This document shows, piece after piece, positions 17,826 to 27,366 of a stretch of 64,000 nucleotides of DNA. The position numbers and the translations under genes are program-made. Under the pieces are notes generated by a model. It worked only from the letters and a program-made list of their open reading frames with translations. It was not told where the DNA came from and ran no database searches. Numbering within the stretch: position 1 is the first letter of the stretch; each line of letters opens with the position of its first letter. Source of the DNA: Cryobacterium psychrophilum (lineage in GTDB: Bacteria; Actinomycetota; Actinomycetes; Actinomycetales; Microbacteriaceae); the NCBI RefSeq assembly GCF_004365915.1, contig NZ_SODI01000001.1, positions 124,001-188,000 of the forward strand, written 5' to 3'.

Positions 17826-18873
17826 GTGGCCCTCCATGCGCCTGCGCGACACCGAGCAGTCGCCTACGCACGGCCGATTGCAGGAGCGCCGGTGTCAGCA
17901 CTCGAACCTCCGGGCCGTACCCGGCGAGTTCATCGGCGAGGATGTTCAGGTCGGTGTATCGCAGGGTGATCACGCTGCGCGGGGCCCCGGATGGTTCGCT
18001 GTCGGTGTTGCGCTTGCCGAGGCGAACGGACGCATCGCTGTCTGGCAGCACCGAGAGCGTCGCGGTCTGTGCGGTCCAGAGTGCCTCAAGCCCGTCGAGC
18101 GCTTTCTGGCCCGGGTTGCCGCCTGTCGCCGCGTCTGCCGGAACGACGGGTGTGCCTGGTACCGGCAGTACCGGCCCCACAATTCTTGACAGCAGAAAGG
18201 TCCGGGGTGCGGCCAGGGCCTGGTCGGTCGCGAAGAGGTGCCAGCGGCCGTCATGAAGCACGATGGCGCGAGGCGCGACACGACGACGCTGCGAAGCTCG
18301 CTCCCCCGGCTTGAGGTATGGAAATGAGACGACCTGGTTCTTGTCCATGGCCTTGCTCAGCGGTTCGAAGGAGGCTTCCCTCGCCCGGAGGGTAGGCGCA
18401 TAGCCGAGAATCGGGTCACGGGAGTCGATGCCGAGGGAATTGAGCTTGGTGAGGGCCCGACGCGACTCGGCGGACAACGATCCCTCACGCCAGACGGTCG
18501 CCGCGAGTTTGAGAAGCATCAATTCGTCGGGTGAAAACGTCACGTCGGCCGGAAGATCATAGAGCCCCTTGGGAATCCGATACCGAAGGTGATGATTACT
18601 GCCCGGGTCATCGGGCGCTTCGATCATCTCGAGGGGGATGCCGAGCTCCCGGATGTCGTCCTTGTCCCGCTCGAACTGCCGCTCGAGGCTCGTGTTGCTC
18701 TCGCTCGCAGAATACCGCTGGCGGTAGCCCTGAACGGTGGCGAGAATCTCGGCCTTCGTCAGGCCGATCTCCGTTGCAATCAGAGCGAGCACAAGGCTGA
18801 AGAGGCGCTCCTCAACGGTCACGGGTCTGGGCGAGGCTGGTGCTGCTGGAGGCTGATCAGAAAGGGGCGGCAC
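17818..18873 (-). CDS. pafB: WYL-domain transcriptional regulator PafB
   Basis: Partner of PafC; 351 aa from the GTG at 18873. It has the conserved N-terminal winged helix (VEERLFSLVLALIATEIGLTKAEI), a WYL domain (VSFPYLKPGERASQRRRVAPRAI and GRWHLFATDQ) and a WCX tail. The GTG at 18873 lies within a strong hairpin (18864-18902); if that hairpin is a terminator, translation may instead start at GTG 18822 (product beginning MTVEERLFSL), which matches the conserved part. The first 17 residues are Pro/Ala-rich and look non-family. Confidence 0.88.
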   Translation of the reverse strand: MPPLSDQPPAAPASPRPVTVEERLFSLVLALIATEIGLTKAEILATVQGYRQRYSASESNTSLERQFERDKDDIRELGIPLEMIEAPDDPGSNHHLRYRIPKGLYDLPADVTFSPDELMLLKLAATVWREGSLSAESRRALTKLNSLGIDSRDPILGYAPTLRAREASFEPLSKAMDKNQVVSFPYLKPGERASQRRRVAPRAIVLHDGRWHLFATDQALAAPRTFLLSRIVGPVLPVPGTPVVPADAATGGNPGQKALDGLEALWTAQTATLSVLPDSDASVRLGKRNTDSEPSGAPRSVITLRYTDLNILADELAGYGPEVRVLTPALLQSAVRRRLLGVAQAHGGPHE

Positions 18874-18902
18874 CGTGCGATTCTATCGCGCGGTGCCGCC
18901 CC
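18864..18902 (-). terminator. 16-bp-stem hairpin overlapping the pafB start
   Basis: Arms 18864-18879 and 18887-18902 pair over 16 positions with one G-T wobble and a 7-nt loop. On the minus strand the hairpin is followed by TTTCTGAT. It lies just after the FKBP gene and covers the GTG at 18871-18873. It looks like the terminator of the FKBP gene, but it could also control pafB translation. Confidence 0.6.
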
Positions 18903-18921
18903 GGGTTGCAGGCCGGAAGGC

Positions 18922-19890
18922 CTAATCGATTCCGAGGATGTCCACGACGAAGACGAGGGTGGACCCTGCCGGAATGCCCGTCATCGCCTGGTCACCGTAG
19001 CCCCGGTCGGGCGGGATGACGGCGAGGATCTGGGATCCGACCGTCTGGCCGATCATGGCGTCGGCGAAACCGGGAATGACACCGCCCTGAACCTTGGAAC
19101 CGTCCGCCGCGACGAGCGGTACGGGTACGCCGGTCTTCCAGGTGGAGTCGAAGACCTCTTTGCTCGCCCAGATGACGCCCGTGTACGCAACGGTCACCGG
19201 GTCGCCCTCAACGACCGTCGCGCCGGCGCCCCTCTTGAGCACGGCGATCTCCAGGTCCGTGGGAGGGGCACCGGAGGGAATGGTGATGCCGGGGGTGCCG
19301 TCTTCGGCCAGTACCACGCCGGGCATCCCGTTCACGCTCGGCTGGTCGGCTCCGTTGGCTCGCGTCAGGTACGACTTGACGACGTCGATCACGAAGACGA
19401 GCGTGTCGGTTGCGGTGATCCCGAGGTCTGCGTTTCCGCCCTGCGGCCCGAACGCGTCCTCGGGAGCAACCGTCACAGCGATCCGCGAGCCCACCTGAGC
19501 GCACAGCAGGGCATCGGAGAGCCCCTTGATTGTCTGGTCGTTGACGACGAGGCTGGCCTGTGATGTGCCGTCATAAGGCGATTCCTGCACGACCGCACCC
19601 GTAGTGCCGTTGTACACGCTCAGATCGACCGTGACCTTCTGGCCCTCGGTAACCGGTGCGCCCTCACCGGGAACGACCACGTTGAGTTGCGTTGTCGTGG
19701 TTTTGATCGGTGTCGGAAAGTCGACAACGGGCTTGACGCCGACGTCTCCGCTGACGCTGAGAAGATTTGACGCGGCGCCCTCGCCCAACGGCGACGTACA
19801 GTCGTTCGCGGTGGCACCTGGGGCGCTGCAGGCTGTCAGGGATGCCACGAGTAGTCCGGCGGTAACAATCAGCGCGGATGCTTTGCGCAC
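18922..19890 (-). CDS. FKBP-type peptidyl-prolyl isomerase lipoprotein (two FKBP domains)
   Basis: Extracytoplasmic prolyl isomerase of 322 aa. The signal peptide ends in the lipobox LTAC with C21 as the lipidated residue. Two FKBP repeats follow, about 75-172 and 222-322. The second keeps VTVAYTGVIW, PGFADAMIGQTVGSQ and IPPDRGYGD-like active-site segments; the first is more divergent, so it may be a chaperone module. As a lipoprotein it would be a substrate of Lnt encoded downstream in the same cluster. It is followed by the hairpin over pafB. Confidence 0.92.
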   Translation of the reverse strand: MRKASALIVTAGLLVASLTACSAPGATANDCTSPLGEGAASNLLSVSGDVGVKPVVDFPTPIKTTTTQLNVVVPGEGAPVTEGQKVTVDLSVYNGTTGAVVQESPYDGTSQASLVVNDQTIKGLSDALLCAQVGSRIAVTVAPEDAFGPQGGNADLGITATDTLVFVIDVVKSYLTRANGADQPSVNGMPGVVLAEDGTPGITIPSGAPPTDLEIAVLKRGAGATVVEGDPVTVAYTGVIWASKEVFDSTWKTGVPVPLVAADGSKVQGGVIPGFADAMIGQTVGSQILAVIPPDRGYGDQAMTGIPAGSTLVFVVDILGID

Positions 19891-19958
19891 AAGTCCTCTT
19901 TCTGAATACGGGGTGCCGCGCGTGTGCGGCGGAAACCGGCCGGGTCGGCGACCGAAAG

Positions 19959-20996
19959 TCAGTCTATCTGGGGTTCTACCGGTGACTCGAGGTCACGGGC
20001 CTTGGACAGCCCGGCGCTCGTGCTCGCGGCGCGAGCGCGTTTGCGCATGCTCTTCGAGCTGACATTTCTTTCGCCCAGCGCACCCGGTGTCCATGCTTCC
20101 ACATCGGCATCGTCGAAGTCGGTCTTCGACGGTCGCCGTTTGAGTTCGGGCAGGACCGTGCCCGGCGCCAGTCGTCGTGCCGTGATCAGGAAACCGGTGT
20201 GGCCGATCATGCGGTGGTCGGGGCGAACCGCGAGGCCTTCGACGTGCCAGCCTCGAATCATCGTCTCGTTCGAGTCGGGGTTCGTGTACATCCCGGTGCC
20301 GCGAATGGCTTCCGCCACGCGAGAAAGCTGGGTGACGGTGGCCACGTAGCACAGCAGTACACCACCGGGCTTGAGCGCCTCTGAAACAACTTCAAGGCAT
20401 TCCCACGGTGCCAGCATGTCCAGCACGACACGGTCGACGGTCTGCGGTGCGGCGACCTCCGGGAGGGTGTTGGCCAGGTCGCCGAGGGTGATCGTCCAGT
20501 TCTGCGGGTCCGATCCGAGGAACGTTGCCACGTTGTCGCGAGCGACGTCCGCGAACTCCTCACGCCTTTCAAACGAGGCGAGCCGGCCGGCCGGCCCGAT
20601 GGCCCGCAACAGCCACAGGGACAGTGCCCCTGAGCCGACGCCCGCTTCCACGACTGTCGCGCCGGGGAAGATGTCTGCCTGCGCGACGATCTGCGCGGCG
20701 TCCTTGGGGTAGATGATCGCGGCGCCTCGCGGCATTGACATCACGAAGTCGCTCAGGAGCGGCCGCAGGGCGAGGTGTTCGACTCCCACGTTGTTGGTGA
20801 CCACCGAACCATCGGGCTGTCCGATGATGTCATCGTGCGAGAGGATGCCGCGGTGCGTGTGAAATCCCTGGCCGGGAATCAACGCGATTGTGTTCATGCG
20901 GCCCTTGGGCCCGGTGAGCTGCACCCGGTCGCCGGCCCTGAACGTTCCGCTGTTCTGTACGACCTGGTTGTTCGTGTGTGTGGCACTCGTGTTCAT
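19959..20996 (-). CDS. trmI: tRNA (adenine-N1)-methyltransferase (TrmI family)
   Basis: SAM-dependent enzyme that makes m1A58 in the T-loop of tRNAs; 345 aa. An N-terminal beta domain (GDRVQLTGPKGRMNTIALIPG) precedes the Rossmann fold with EAGVGSGALSLWL (SAM loop) and the DRVVLDMLAPWE motif. The final about 60 residues are a charged, Lys/Arg-rich tail beyond the usual family length of about 280. In actinobacteria the gene normally sits near proteasome genes; here pafBC is 1 kb away beyond the FKBP gene. Confidence 0.92.
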   Translation of the reverse strand: MNTSATHTNNQVVQNSGTFRAGDRVQLTGPKGRMNTIALIPGQGFHTHRGILSHDDIIGQPDGSVVTNNVGVEHLALRPLLSDFVMSMPRGAAIIYPKDAAQIVAQADIFPGATVVEAGVGSGALSLWLLRAIGPAGRLASFERREEFADVARDNVATFLGSDPQNWTITLGDLANTLPEVAAPQTVDRVVLDMLAPWECLEVVSEALKPGGVLLCYVATVTQLSRVAEAIRGTGMYTNPDSNETMIRGWHVEGLAVRPDHRMIGHTGFLITARRLAPGTVLPELKRRPSKTDFDDADVEAWTPGALGERNVSSKSMRKRARAASTSAGLSKARDLESPVEPQID

Positions 20997-21035
20997 GTGA
21001 CTACTGGATCCTCGTGGTTGATGGGCTCGACGGCA

Positions 21036-21761
21036 TTAGGGCTGCAGCGTACGAGTCGGCGTCAAGTCTAATTCGATCTCGGCGAGGCGAGCGCGGTACA
21101 GCGCGCTCACGTGTTCGAGGGTGCGCCCGTCGAGGGTGGACCAGCGCGTGTACTCGGCGCTCTCCGGCAGGTCAATCTGGTGTGGCACGGCAACGGCAAT
21201 GGTGCCGGCGGCGACGGCGCTCGTGATGCCGGGAGCCGAATCCTCGATAGCGATGCAGTGTTCCGGATCGACGCCGAGGGCTGCCGCCGCCGTGAGGTAC
21301 GGCTCGGGGTGCGGCTTGCTGTTGGCGACCATGTCCCCGGCAATGATCAGGTCGAAGGCGGCGAAGTCAATCAGCTCTGCGATCTGAAGGGCCATGCGCT
21401 TCACAGACATCGTGACGAGTGCGGTGGGGATCCCCGCGGTCTTCAGTTCGGCAAGGAGCTCACGCGACCCGGGACGCCACGGGATTCCATGCTCGGCAAG
21501 CTGTTCCTGCACTCGGTCGGTGAGCCACTGGACGATCGCATCGGCGTCCATGTCGACCCCACGGGCCTGCAGGATGCTGGCGGAATTCCACAATCCGGAA
21601 CCCACCAAGAGCATGCAGTCGTCGTGGGTCCAGACCCCACCGTAGGAGGCAACGAGCTCGGTTTCGGCGCGCATCCAGTAGGGCTCGGTGTCGACGAGAG
21701 TGCCGTCCATGTCCCAGAGTACGGCGGCGGGTAGGGGGGAAACCTTCTGGAACACAGTCAC
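21036..21761 (-). CDS. HAD family hydrolase (beta-phosphoglucomutase-like)
   Basis: Haloacid dehalogenase-fold phosphatase of about 241 aa. Motif I is WDMDGTLVDTEPYW, motif II is ALVTMSVKR, and motif III/IV is KPHPEPYLTAAAALGVDPEHCIAIEDSAPGI, the signature of the subfamily I phosphatases. The GTG at 21761 is preferred: TACACT lies 8 nt upstream, while the TTG at 21770 has no support. It is 39 nt upstream of trmI in the same direction. Substrate not predictable. Confidence 0.87.
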   Translation of the reverse strand: MTVFQKVSPLPAAVLWDMDGTLVDTEPYWMRAETELVASYGGVWTHDDCMLLVGSGLWNSASILQARGVDMDADAIVQWLTDRVQEQLAEHGIPWRPGSRELLAELKTAGIPTALVTMSVKRMALQIAELIDFAAFDLIIAGDMVANSKPHPEPYLTAAAALGVDPEHCIAIEDSAPGITSAVAAGTIAVAVPHQIDLPESAEYTRWSTLDGRTLEHVSALYRARLAEIELDLTPTRTLQP

Positions 21762-21840
21762 GGAGTCCAAGTGTAGAGGGCACGGCTTATCCTTGACTAA
21801 CGGTGCATGACACGGGCACGCGAAATCGAGGTTTTACACG

Positions 21841-22779
21841 GTGACAGACGGCAAAGGGTTTCTGGGCGGACGACTGATGGTCGTGGCGTTTGAGGGCTGG
21901 AATGATGCGGGCGAAGCGGCCACGGGGGCCGTTCGCGCGCTCAAGGAGCTCCTCAACGTTGGCGAGATCATGGCGGTGGACCCTGAGCTGTACTTCGACT
22001 ATCAGTTCAACCGGCCAACGGTGTCGACCAACGAAGAGGGCCTGCGCGTCATCGAGTGGCCGAGTGCCAGGCTCTACGCGCCGGAATCTCCGGGAACCGA
22101 GGGTGTTCCTCTCGCCGAAGACGCCGAGCTGCGCGTGAGCGGCACGAACGCCGGCAACATCTATCTTCTGATCGGCACCGAACCGTCGCGCAGTTGGAAG
22201 AGCTTTGCGGCCGAGGTCACCGATGCGGCCCTCGCCGCTGACGTTGCCGGTGTTGTCTTCCTGGGTGCGATGCTCGCCGATGTTCCGCACACCCGCCCAA
22301 TTTCGATTTTCGTCTCCAGTGACAACGCTGACGTTCGCGGCGAGCTGCAGATCGAACGCAGCAGCTATGAGGGTCCGGTTGGGATCCTGAGCATTTTGTC
22401 TGACGCGGCGGAAGCGGCGGGCATCCCGACGCTCTCGATCTGGGCATCCGTGCCGCACTACGTGCACAATGCCCCGTCGCCGAAAGCCATGCTGGCCCTC
22501 ATCGACAAGCTTGAGGAAGTTATAGACGTGTCGATCCCCCGCGGCACCCTCGTGACCGAGGCGGCCGAGTGGGAGGCCGGCGTCGATACCCTGGCCGGTG
22601 AAGACGAGGAGATGGCCGCCTACATCGTGCAACTCGAGCAGGCGCGCGACACCGTGGATTCTCCCGAGGCCAGTGGCGAAGCCATCGCCCAGGAATTCGA
22701 GAAGTACCTGCGCAAGCGCAGCGATGGTCGAGACGGCCGCGCCGACGGCCGCTCGGGCCCCGAAGGACCCAGGCAGTAG
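21841..22779 (+). CDS. PAC2 family protein
   Basis: A 312-aa protein with the PAC2 (proteasome assembly chaperone 2) fold, a purine nucleoside phosphorylase-like domain. It starts LMVVAFEGWNDAGEAATGAV and contains VVFLGAMLADVPHTRP and ASVPHYVHNAPSPKAMLALI, hallmarks of the actinobacterial family. The C-terminal about 35 residues are charged. GAGG lies 9 nt before the GTG. Function in bacteria is not settled; the neighbouring pafBC/trmI context recalls proteasome loci. Confidence 0.88.
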   Translation: MTDGKGFLGGRLMVVAFEGWNDAGEAATGAVRALKELLNVGEIMAVDPELYFDYQFNRPTVSTNEEGLRVIEWPSARLYAPESPGTEGVPLAEDAELRVSGTNAGNIYLLIGTEPSRSWKSFAAEVTDAALAADVAGVVFLGAMLADVPHTRPISIFVSSDNADVRGELQIERSSYEGPVGILSILSDAAEAAGIPTLSIWASVPHYVHNAPSPKAMLALIDKLEEVIDVSIPRGTLVTEAAEWEAGVDTLAGEDEEMAAYIVQLEQARDTVDSPEASGEAIAQEFEKYLRKRSDGRDGRADGRSGPEGPRQ

Positions 22780-22781
22780 CC

Positions 22782-24062
22782 TCAGCTCTCGCGCAGGTTC
22801 ACGCCCAGGAGGGCGTCAATCGCGTCGGTGAGAAGCTCCGGGTCGTCGACACCGCTCGTGGCGGCGTCGAGCGCGTGCAGGGCGGCCGGAGAATTCAGGT
22901 CGGCCCTGAGGCTCGCGCGCATCATCTCGATCACCGCAGTGCTCGAGGCCGGGTTGGCGATAGGTGATGCCGACGCGGAGGCGAAGGCGGCAAGGTAGCG
23001 GGCGAGGCGCTGCTCGGCGGCGCTCAGCAGGGTGTCGGTCCACGCCCAGTCGGTGCGGTAGTGCTGCGCCAGGAGGGCCAGTCGAATGGCCCGCGGGTCG
23101 ACGCCCTGGCTACGCAAACCGGAGACCAGGACAAGGTTCCCGAGCGACTTGCTCATTTTTTCGCCCTGGTACGCCACCATGCCGGTGTGGCTGTAAACAC
23201 CGGCCAGCGGATGCCCGGAGAGCGCGGATGCGTGCCCCGCGCTCATGTCGTGGTGGGGGAAGACCAGGTCTGAGCCGCCACCCTGCACGGTGAAGTCGGT
23301 GCCGAGTTCCTTGAGCGCAATAACGGAACACTCGATGTGCCACCCAGGACGCCCCGCCCCGACAGGTGAGGGCCACTGCGGTTCCCCGTCGCGGGCCGCG
23401 CGCCACAGCATCGGGTCGAGGGCATCACGCTTGCCCGCACGGTCGGGGTCTCCCCCACGCTCGGCGAACAGCGCGAGCATTGTGTCGCGGTTCAGGTTGC
23501 TCTCGTCGCCGAGACGCCAGTCGGTCTGTGCCTCAGCGGCCGCGATATCGAAGTACACGTCGGAGCCGGTGATGCCGTCGGCACCGGCGACGGCATCGGA
23601 GGTCTCGACCTCGTACGCGAAACCCGCTGCCCACAACTGGGCGACCGCGTCGGACACCTCGTCGATGACCTCGGTCACGGCCACGTACTCGTTCGGCGGG
23701 ATAATGCCGAGGGCCTCCATGTCGGTGCGGAAGAGTTCCACCTGGGACTGGGCAAGTTCACGCCAATCCACACCGGTCCTGGTCGCTCGTTCAAGCAACG
23801 GGTCGTCGATGTCCGTCACGTTCTGCGCATAGTGCACCTGAAAGCCCGCGTCGAGCCACACGCGCTGGAGCGTGTCGAAGGCCAGATAGGTGGCCGCATG
23901 ACCGAGGTGCGTGGCGTCATAGGGTGTGATTCCGCACACGTACAGGCGCGCGACATTGATGGGTCGCGCCTCAACGAGTGAGTCTGTCGCGGTGTCGTGC
24001 AGCCAGGGCGCGTCCGACGTACCCGGTACAGACGGAATTTCTGGTCGCTTCCAAGCATGCAT
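22782..24062 (-). CDS. mshC: Mycothiol ligase: cysteine--GlcN-Ins ligase MshC
   Basis: Joins cysteine to glucosaminyl-inositol in mycothiol synthesis; 426 aa, related to cysteinyl-tRNA synthetase. The signature ITPYDATHLGHAATYLAFD (HIGH-like), the Zn-site CGIT cysteine, GWHIECSVIA and EKMSKSLGN are present. The GITPYDATHLGH form separates MshC from true CysRS. The ATG has no ribosome binding site; TAGGCT ends 6 nt before it, the leaderless pattern. It ends 2 nt from the convergent PAC2 gene. Confidence 0.95.
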   Translation of the reverse strand: MHAWKRPEIPSVPGTSDAPWLHDTATDSLVEARPINVARLYVCGITPYDATHLGHAATYLAFDTLQRVWLDAGFQVHYAQNVTDIDDPLLERATRTGVDWRELAQSQVELFRTDMEALGIIPPNEYVAVTEVIDEVSDAVAQLWAAGFAYEVETSDAVAGADGITGSDVYFDIAAAEAQTDWRLGDESNLNRDTMLALFAERGGDPDRAGKRDALDPMLWRAARDGEPQWPSPVGAGRPGWHIECSVIALKELGTDFTVQGGGSDLVFPHHDMSAGHASALSGHPLAGVYSHTGMVAYQGEKMSKSLGNLVLVSGLRSQGVDPRAIRLALLAQHYRTDWAWTDTLLSAAEQRLARYLAAFASASASPIANPASSTAVIEMMRASLRADLNSPAALHALDAATSGVDDPELLTDAIDALLGVNLRES

Positions 24063-24075
24063 GCAACAAGCCTAA

Positions 24076-24930
24076 CTAGGCATTGATGACGTTCGTTGCC
24101 AGCAGTACGAAGACGGCGGTGCCGAGAACGATGCGGTAGATGACGAAGGGCAGGAAACTGCGCTTGGAGATGTAGTTCATGAACAAGCCGATCACGAACA
24201 ACGCCACCACGAAGGCGACGACCGTTGCGACCAGCGTCTCGAACGCACCGAAGATTTCCGGCTTGCAACCGACGGCGCCATCGATGCAGGGTTTCGCGAT
24301 CGATTTGTACACCTGGTAGAACCCGCTGCCGAGCACCGCGGGGATGGCGAGCAGGAAGGCGTATCGCGCGGCGGCGCGGCGCTCGTACCCCATGAACAGG
24401 CCCAGGGTGATGGTTCCCCCCGAGCGGGAGACACCGGGGACGAGTGCGAGCGACTGGGCAAAGCCGTAGACGACGCCGTCTGGATACGTGAGGTCCTTGA
24501 GCTTGCGCTTCTTGGCGCCCACGTAGTCGGCGATGCCCAGGAGGATGCCGAAGACGATGAGCATGGTCGCGGTGATCCACAGGTTGCGGAGCACGGTTTC
24601 GATCTGGTCCTGGAACAGGAGACCGAGAATGACGATCGGCAGCGAGCCGATGATGATGAGCCAGCCCATCCGGGCATCCGGGTCATTGCGTGGAACCCGG
24701 CCCGAAAGCGACCTCGCCCACTGCCCAATGATGCGCACGATGTCGTGCCAGAAGAAGATCACCACGGCCAGTTCCGTACCGATCTGGGTAATTGCCGTGA
24801 ATTGTGCTCCGGGGTCTGCCCCGGTGCCGAGGAACTGGCCAACGATCGCAATGTGGGCGCTGGAAGACACCGGAAGAAACTCGGTTAGTCCCTGGACCAA
24901 GCCCAGAATGATCGCATTAATGAAGTCCAC
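24076..24930 (-). CDS. uppP: Undecaprenyl-diphosphatase
   Basis: Integral membrane phosphatase (284 aa, about eight helices) that recycles undecaprenyl pyrophosphate for cell-wall synthesis. The active-site motifs are [13 protein letters not shown] near residue 15 and [10 protein letters not shown] near residue 165. The GTG start is at 24930. It is 13 nt upstream of mshC in the same direction, though mshC appears to have its own promoter. Confidence 0.95.
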   Translation of the reverse strand: MDFINAIILGLVQGLTEFLPVSSSAHIAIVGQFLGTGADPGAQFTAITQIGTELAVVIFFWHDIVRIIGQWARSLSGRVPRNDPDARMGWLIIIGSLPIVILGLLFQDQIETVLRNLWITATMLIVFGILLGIADYVGAKKRKLKDLTYPDGVVYGFAQSLALVPGVSRSGGTITLGLFMGYERRAAARYAFLLAIPAVLGSGFYQVYKSIAKPCIDGAVGCKPEIFGAFETLVATVVAFVVALFVIGLFMNYISKRSFLPFVIYRIVLGTAVFVLLATNVINA

Positions 24931-24966
24931 GTGCGTCGCTTCCGCTTGGTGATAATCGAGTACTGG

Positions 24967-26298
24967 TTAGTAGCTTGAGAGCAGGTCGGTCAGAACCCGC
25001 CTGCCAAACACTAATGCGTCGAGGGGAACGCGCTCATCCACGCCGTGGAACATCGCAGGGAAATCCAATTCCGCCGGGAGTTTGAGCGGGGCGAAACCGT
25101 AGCCCTTGATCCCGAGGGTGCTCAGTGCCTTGTTGTCTGTTCCTGCCGAGAGCAGATACGGCAGCACGGGTGCCCCAGGGTCGTGGCGTCCGAGGGTTTC
25201 AACGACCGCCTCCACGAGGGGGCCGCCGAATTCGGTTTCCAAGCCGATATCGCGGTGCATGATGACGATTTGGATATCGGGTCCGATGAGCTCGGCGATT
25301 TCGGCCAGCACGGCGTCCTCCTCACCCGGGAGCGATCGGATGTCGATGAGCGCCTCAGCGGTGTCGGGAATCACGTTGTGCTTGTAGCCGGCCGTGAGTC
25401 CGGTGGGGTTTGTCGTGGTGCGCAGGCTCGCCTGGATGAAGCCCGAGGCCGTACCGGTCGCAAGGGCGAGCTCGTCGGGGCCCACCTGCTGCGGGTCGAC
25501 GTCGAGGATGCGAGCCACCTCGGCCAGGAGCTGCGTGGTCGTGTCGGTGAGCCGAATGGGCCACGTGTGGCGGCCGACCTTCGCAACGGCCTCAGCGAGG
25601 CGCGTGACGGCATTGTCGTGGTGCACGCGGGAGCCGTGGCCAGCACTGCCCGTGGCGACGAGTTTGACCCAAATGAGGGCCTTCTCTCCCGTCTGCAACA
25701 GGTACGCGCGTTTTCCTGCGAGCGTGATGGAATAACCGCCGACTTCGCTGATCGCCTCCGTGGCACCTTCGAAAAGCTCGGGGTGCGTCCTGGCGAGGTA
25801 TCCCGAACCCAGTACTCCCCCGGCCTCCTCGTCGGCGAAGAACGCAATCACGAGGTCGCGCTCCGGCGCTCCGCCTGAGCCGATGATGTCGGTGAGCGAC
25901 GCGAGGATCATGGCATCCATATTTTTCATGTCCACTGCACCGCGGCCCCAGAGCAGTCCGTCTTTGATGACACCGCTAAAGGGGTCAACGGACCAGTTGG
26001 CCGCATCGGCGGGAACGACGTCGAGGTGACCGTGGACCACGAGGGCGCTCCGACTGCTGTCGCGGCCGCGGACGCGTGCAACGACGCTCGTGCGGCCCGG
26101 CTCGGAATCGAAGAGCTGCGGCTCCAGGCCGAGGCCGCGCAGGTGGGCGGCCACGTACTCGGCGGCATCCGTTTCGCCGTTGGATCGACCCTCGCCATAG
26201 TTCGACGTATCGAAGCGAATAAGGTCTCGGGCAAGCCGCGCAGTGAGGTCGAGTTCGCTGTCTGCGGGCTGGTCTGGAGCGGTGAAAGCCATGCTCAC
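24967..26298 (-). CDS. M20 family metallopeptidase
   Basis: Zinc-dependent aminoacylase/carboxypeptidase-like hydrolase of 443 aa. The metal and catalytic motifs are VVHGHLDVVPAD, WGRGAVDMKNMDAM, FFADEEAGGVLGS and a C-terminal MFHGVDERVPL histidine. A dimerisation domain interrupts the catalytic one around residues 200-310. No signal peptide, so probably cytoplasmic. The GTG at 26298 has AGG 7 nt upstream; an ATG at 26292 is possible. Substrate unknown; dipeptides or acylated amino acids are usual. Confidence 0.9.
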   Translation of the reverse strand: MSMAFTAPDQPADSELDLTARLARDLIRFDTSNYGEGRSNGETDAAEYVAAHLRGLGLEPQLFDSEPGRTSVVARVRGRDSSRSALVVHGHLDVVPADAANWSVDPFSGVIKDGLLWGRGAVDMKNMDAMILASLTDIIGSGGAPERDLVIAFFADEEAGGVLGSGYLARTHPELFEGATEAISEVGGYSITLAGKRAYLLQTGEKALIWVKLVATGSAGHGSRVHHDNAVTRLAEAVAKVGRHTWPIRLTDTTTQLLAEVARILDVDPQQVGPDELALATGTASGFIQASLRTTTNPTGLTAGYKHNVIPDTAEALIDIRSLPGEEDAVLAEIAELIGPDIQIVIMHRDIGLETEFGGPLVEAVVETLGRHDPGAPVLPYLLSAGTDNKALSTLGIKGYGFAPLKLPAELDFPAMFHGVDERVPLDALVFGRRVLTDLLSSY

Positions 26299-26403
26299 AC
26301 GCTACCTGCATGACCACAACGGTGGCGCGGGTGAAACGTGCCTTGTAATCCGTGCTAAGTTATTACCTCGGCAGCCGGTTTTACACGGAGGCCACATCAC
26401 CCG

Positions 26404-26488
26404 GTCCGGGTGGCGGAATTGGTAGACGCGCTGGCTTGAGGTGCCAGTGCCCGTTAAGGGCGTGTGGGTTCAATTCCCATCTCGGACA
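26404..26488 (+). tRNA. tRNA-Leu (anticodon GAG)
   Basis: The 85-nt cloverleaf starts GTCCGGG, pairing with CTCGGAC (26481-26487, one G-T). The anticodon arm CTGGC-TTGAGGT-GCCAG places GAG in the anticodon. A short variable stem (CCCGTTAAGGG) marks a class II tRNA, and the T-arm carries GTTCAA. CCA is not encoded. Confidence 0.95.
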
Positions 26489-26536
26489 CATTGATTGCTC
26501 TAGAAGCAGTCAACGAGAACTGGTTGAGACAGTTCG

Positions 26537-26564
26537 TAAGGCCGGATCTTAGGATCCGGCCTTA
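26537..26564 (+). terminator. Terminator of the tRNA-Leu gene
   Basis: Stem 26537-26548 pairs perfectly with 26553-26564 around the loop TTAG, about 50 nt after the tRNA, followed by TCTCGTT. Confidence 0.75.
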
Positions 26565-26712
26565 TCTCGTTAACGTGCGTCGGAAATGAACCCAGAAAAA
26601 TTTCGGACTATTTGTCATCCTGATTCGGAAAGATTGCTTTCTCGATGATGATAATTACCCAGGCGACGGGGATCTCCACGCGGTTGATCGCCGACGACCG
26701 GTGGTGGGCGCA

Positions 26713-26750
26713 CTGAAGGGCCGCCAGGAGGTGTCCCGGCGGCCCTTCAG
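26713..26750 (-). terminator. Hairpin terminator after carD
   Basis: A perfect 13-bp stem (26713-26725 with 26738-26750) has a 12-nt loop and no T-run, as is common in high-GC actinobacteria. It begins 18 nt past the carD stop. The remaining gap 26565-26712 holds no gene that I can see. Confidence 0.7.
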
Positions 26751-26768
26751 GGGTGATTCAGAGGTGGA

Positions 26769-27305
26769 TCAGACGGCGACGGCGGCGGGGTCCTCTGCGG
26801 GGGCGGCGACCTCGGCGGGTCCGACCGTGAGGATCTCCTTGAGCAGGAGATCGCTTGCCTCCTGGTCAGTCAGTCCCTGCGCGAGCGCGAGCTCCGAGAC
26901 GAGGATCTGGCGTGCCTTTTCAAGCATCCGCTTCTCTCCGGCGGAGACGCCCTTGTCCTGGTCGCGGCGCCACAGGTCGCGAACGACCTCGCTGACGCGG
27001 TACACGCTGCCGCTGGCCATCTTCTCCTGGTTGGACTTGTATCGGCGCGACCAGTTGCCGGGCTCTTCGGTGAACGGGTTCTGCAGCACGGCGTAGACCG
27101 CCTGCACCCCCTCGGCATCGATTACGTCTCGCACCCCGACGAGCTCAACGTTGTCAACGGGCAGCTGAATCGTGAGTGCGCTCGTGTGCACGTTGAGGGT
27201 CATGAACTGCTTTTCTTCGCCCTTGATCGTGCGCGACGTGAGTGCCGTGATGGTGACCGCGCCGTGGTGCGGGTAAACGAGTGTTTCGCCGATTTCAATG
27301 TTCAT
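26769..27305 (-). CDS. carD: CarD family transcriptional regulator
   Basis: RNA polymerase-binding regulator (178 aa) that stabilises open promoter complexes at rRNA and many other promoters. The N-terminal RNAP-interaction domain starts [33 protein letters not shown]. The helical DNA-binding domain includes [31 protein letters not shown] with the conserved tryptophan (PGNW). The C-terminal about 20 residues are an Ala/Pro-rich tail longer than the mycobacterial protein. Together with RbpA, this window encodes both main actinobacterial initiation factors. Confidence 0.95.
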   Translation of the reverse strand: MNIEIGETLVYPHHGAVTITALTSRTIKGEEKQFMTLNVHTSALTIQLPVDNVELVGVRDVIDAEGVQAVYAVLQNPFTEEPGNWSRRYKSNQEKMASGSVYRVSEVVRDLWRRDQDKGVSAGEKRMLEKARQILVSELALAQGLTDQEASDLLLKEILTVGPAEVAAPAEDPAAVAV

Positions 27306-27366
27306 AGGGAATACGCCTTGTCTTCAATTGGATTAAGCATTCTGCAGAGGTCAATTTGTCTGGAGT

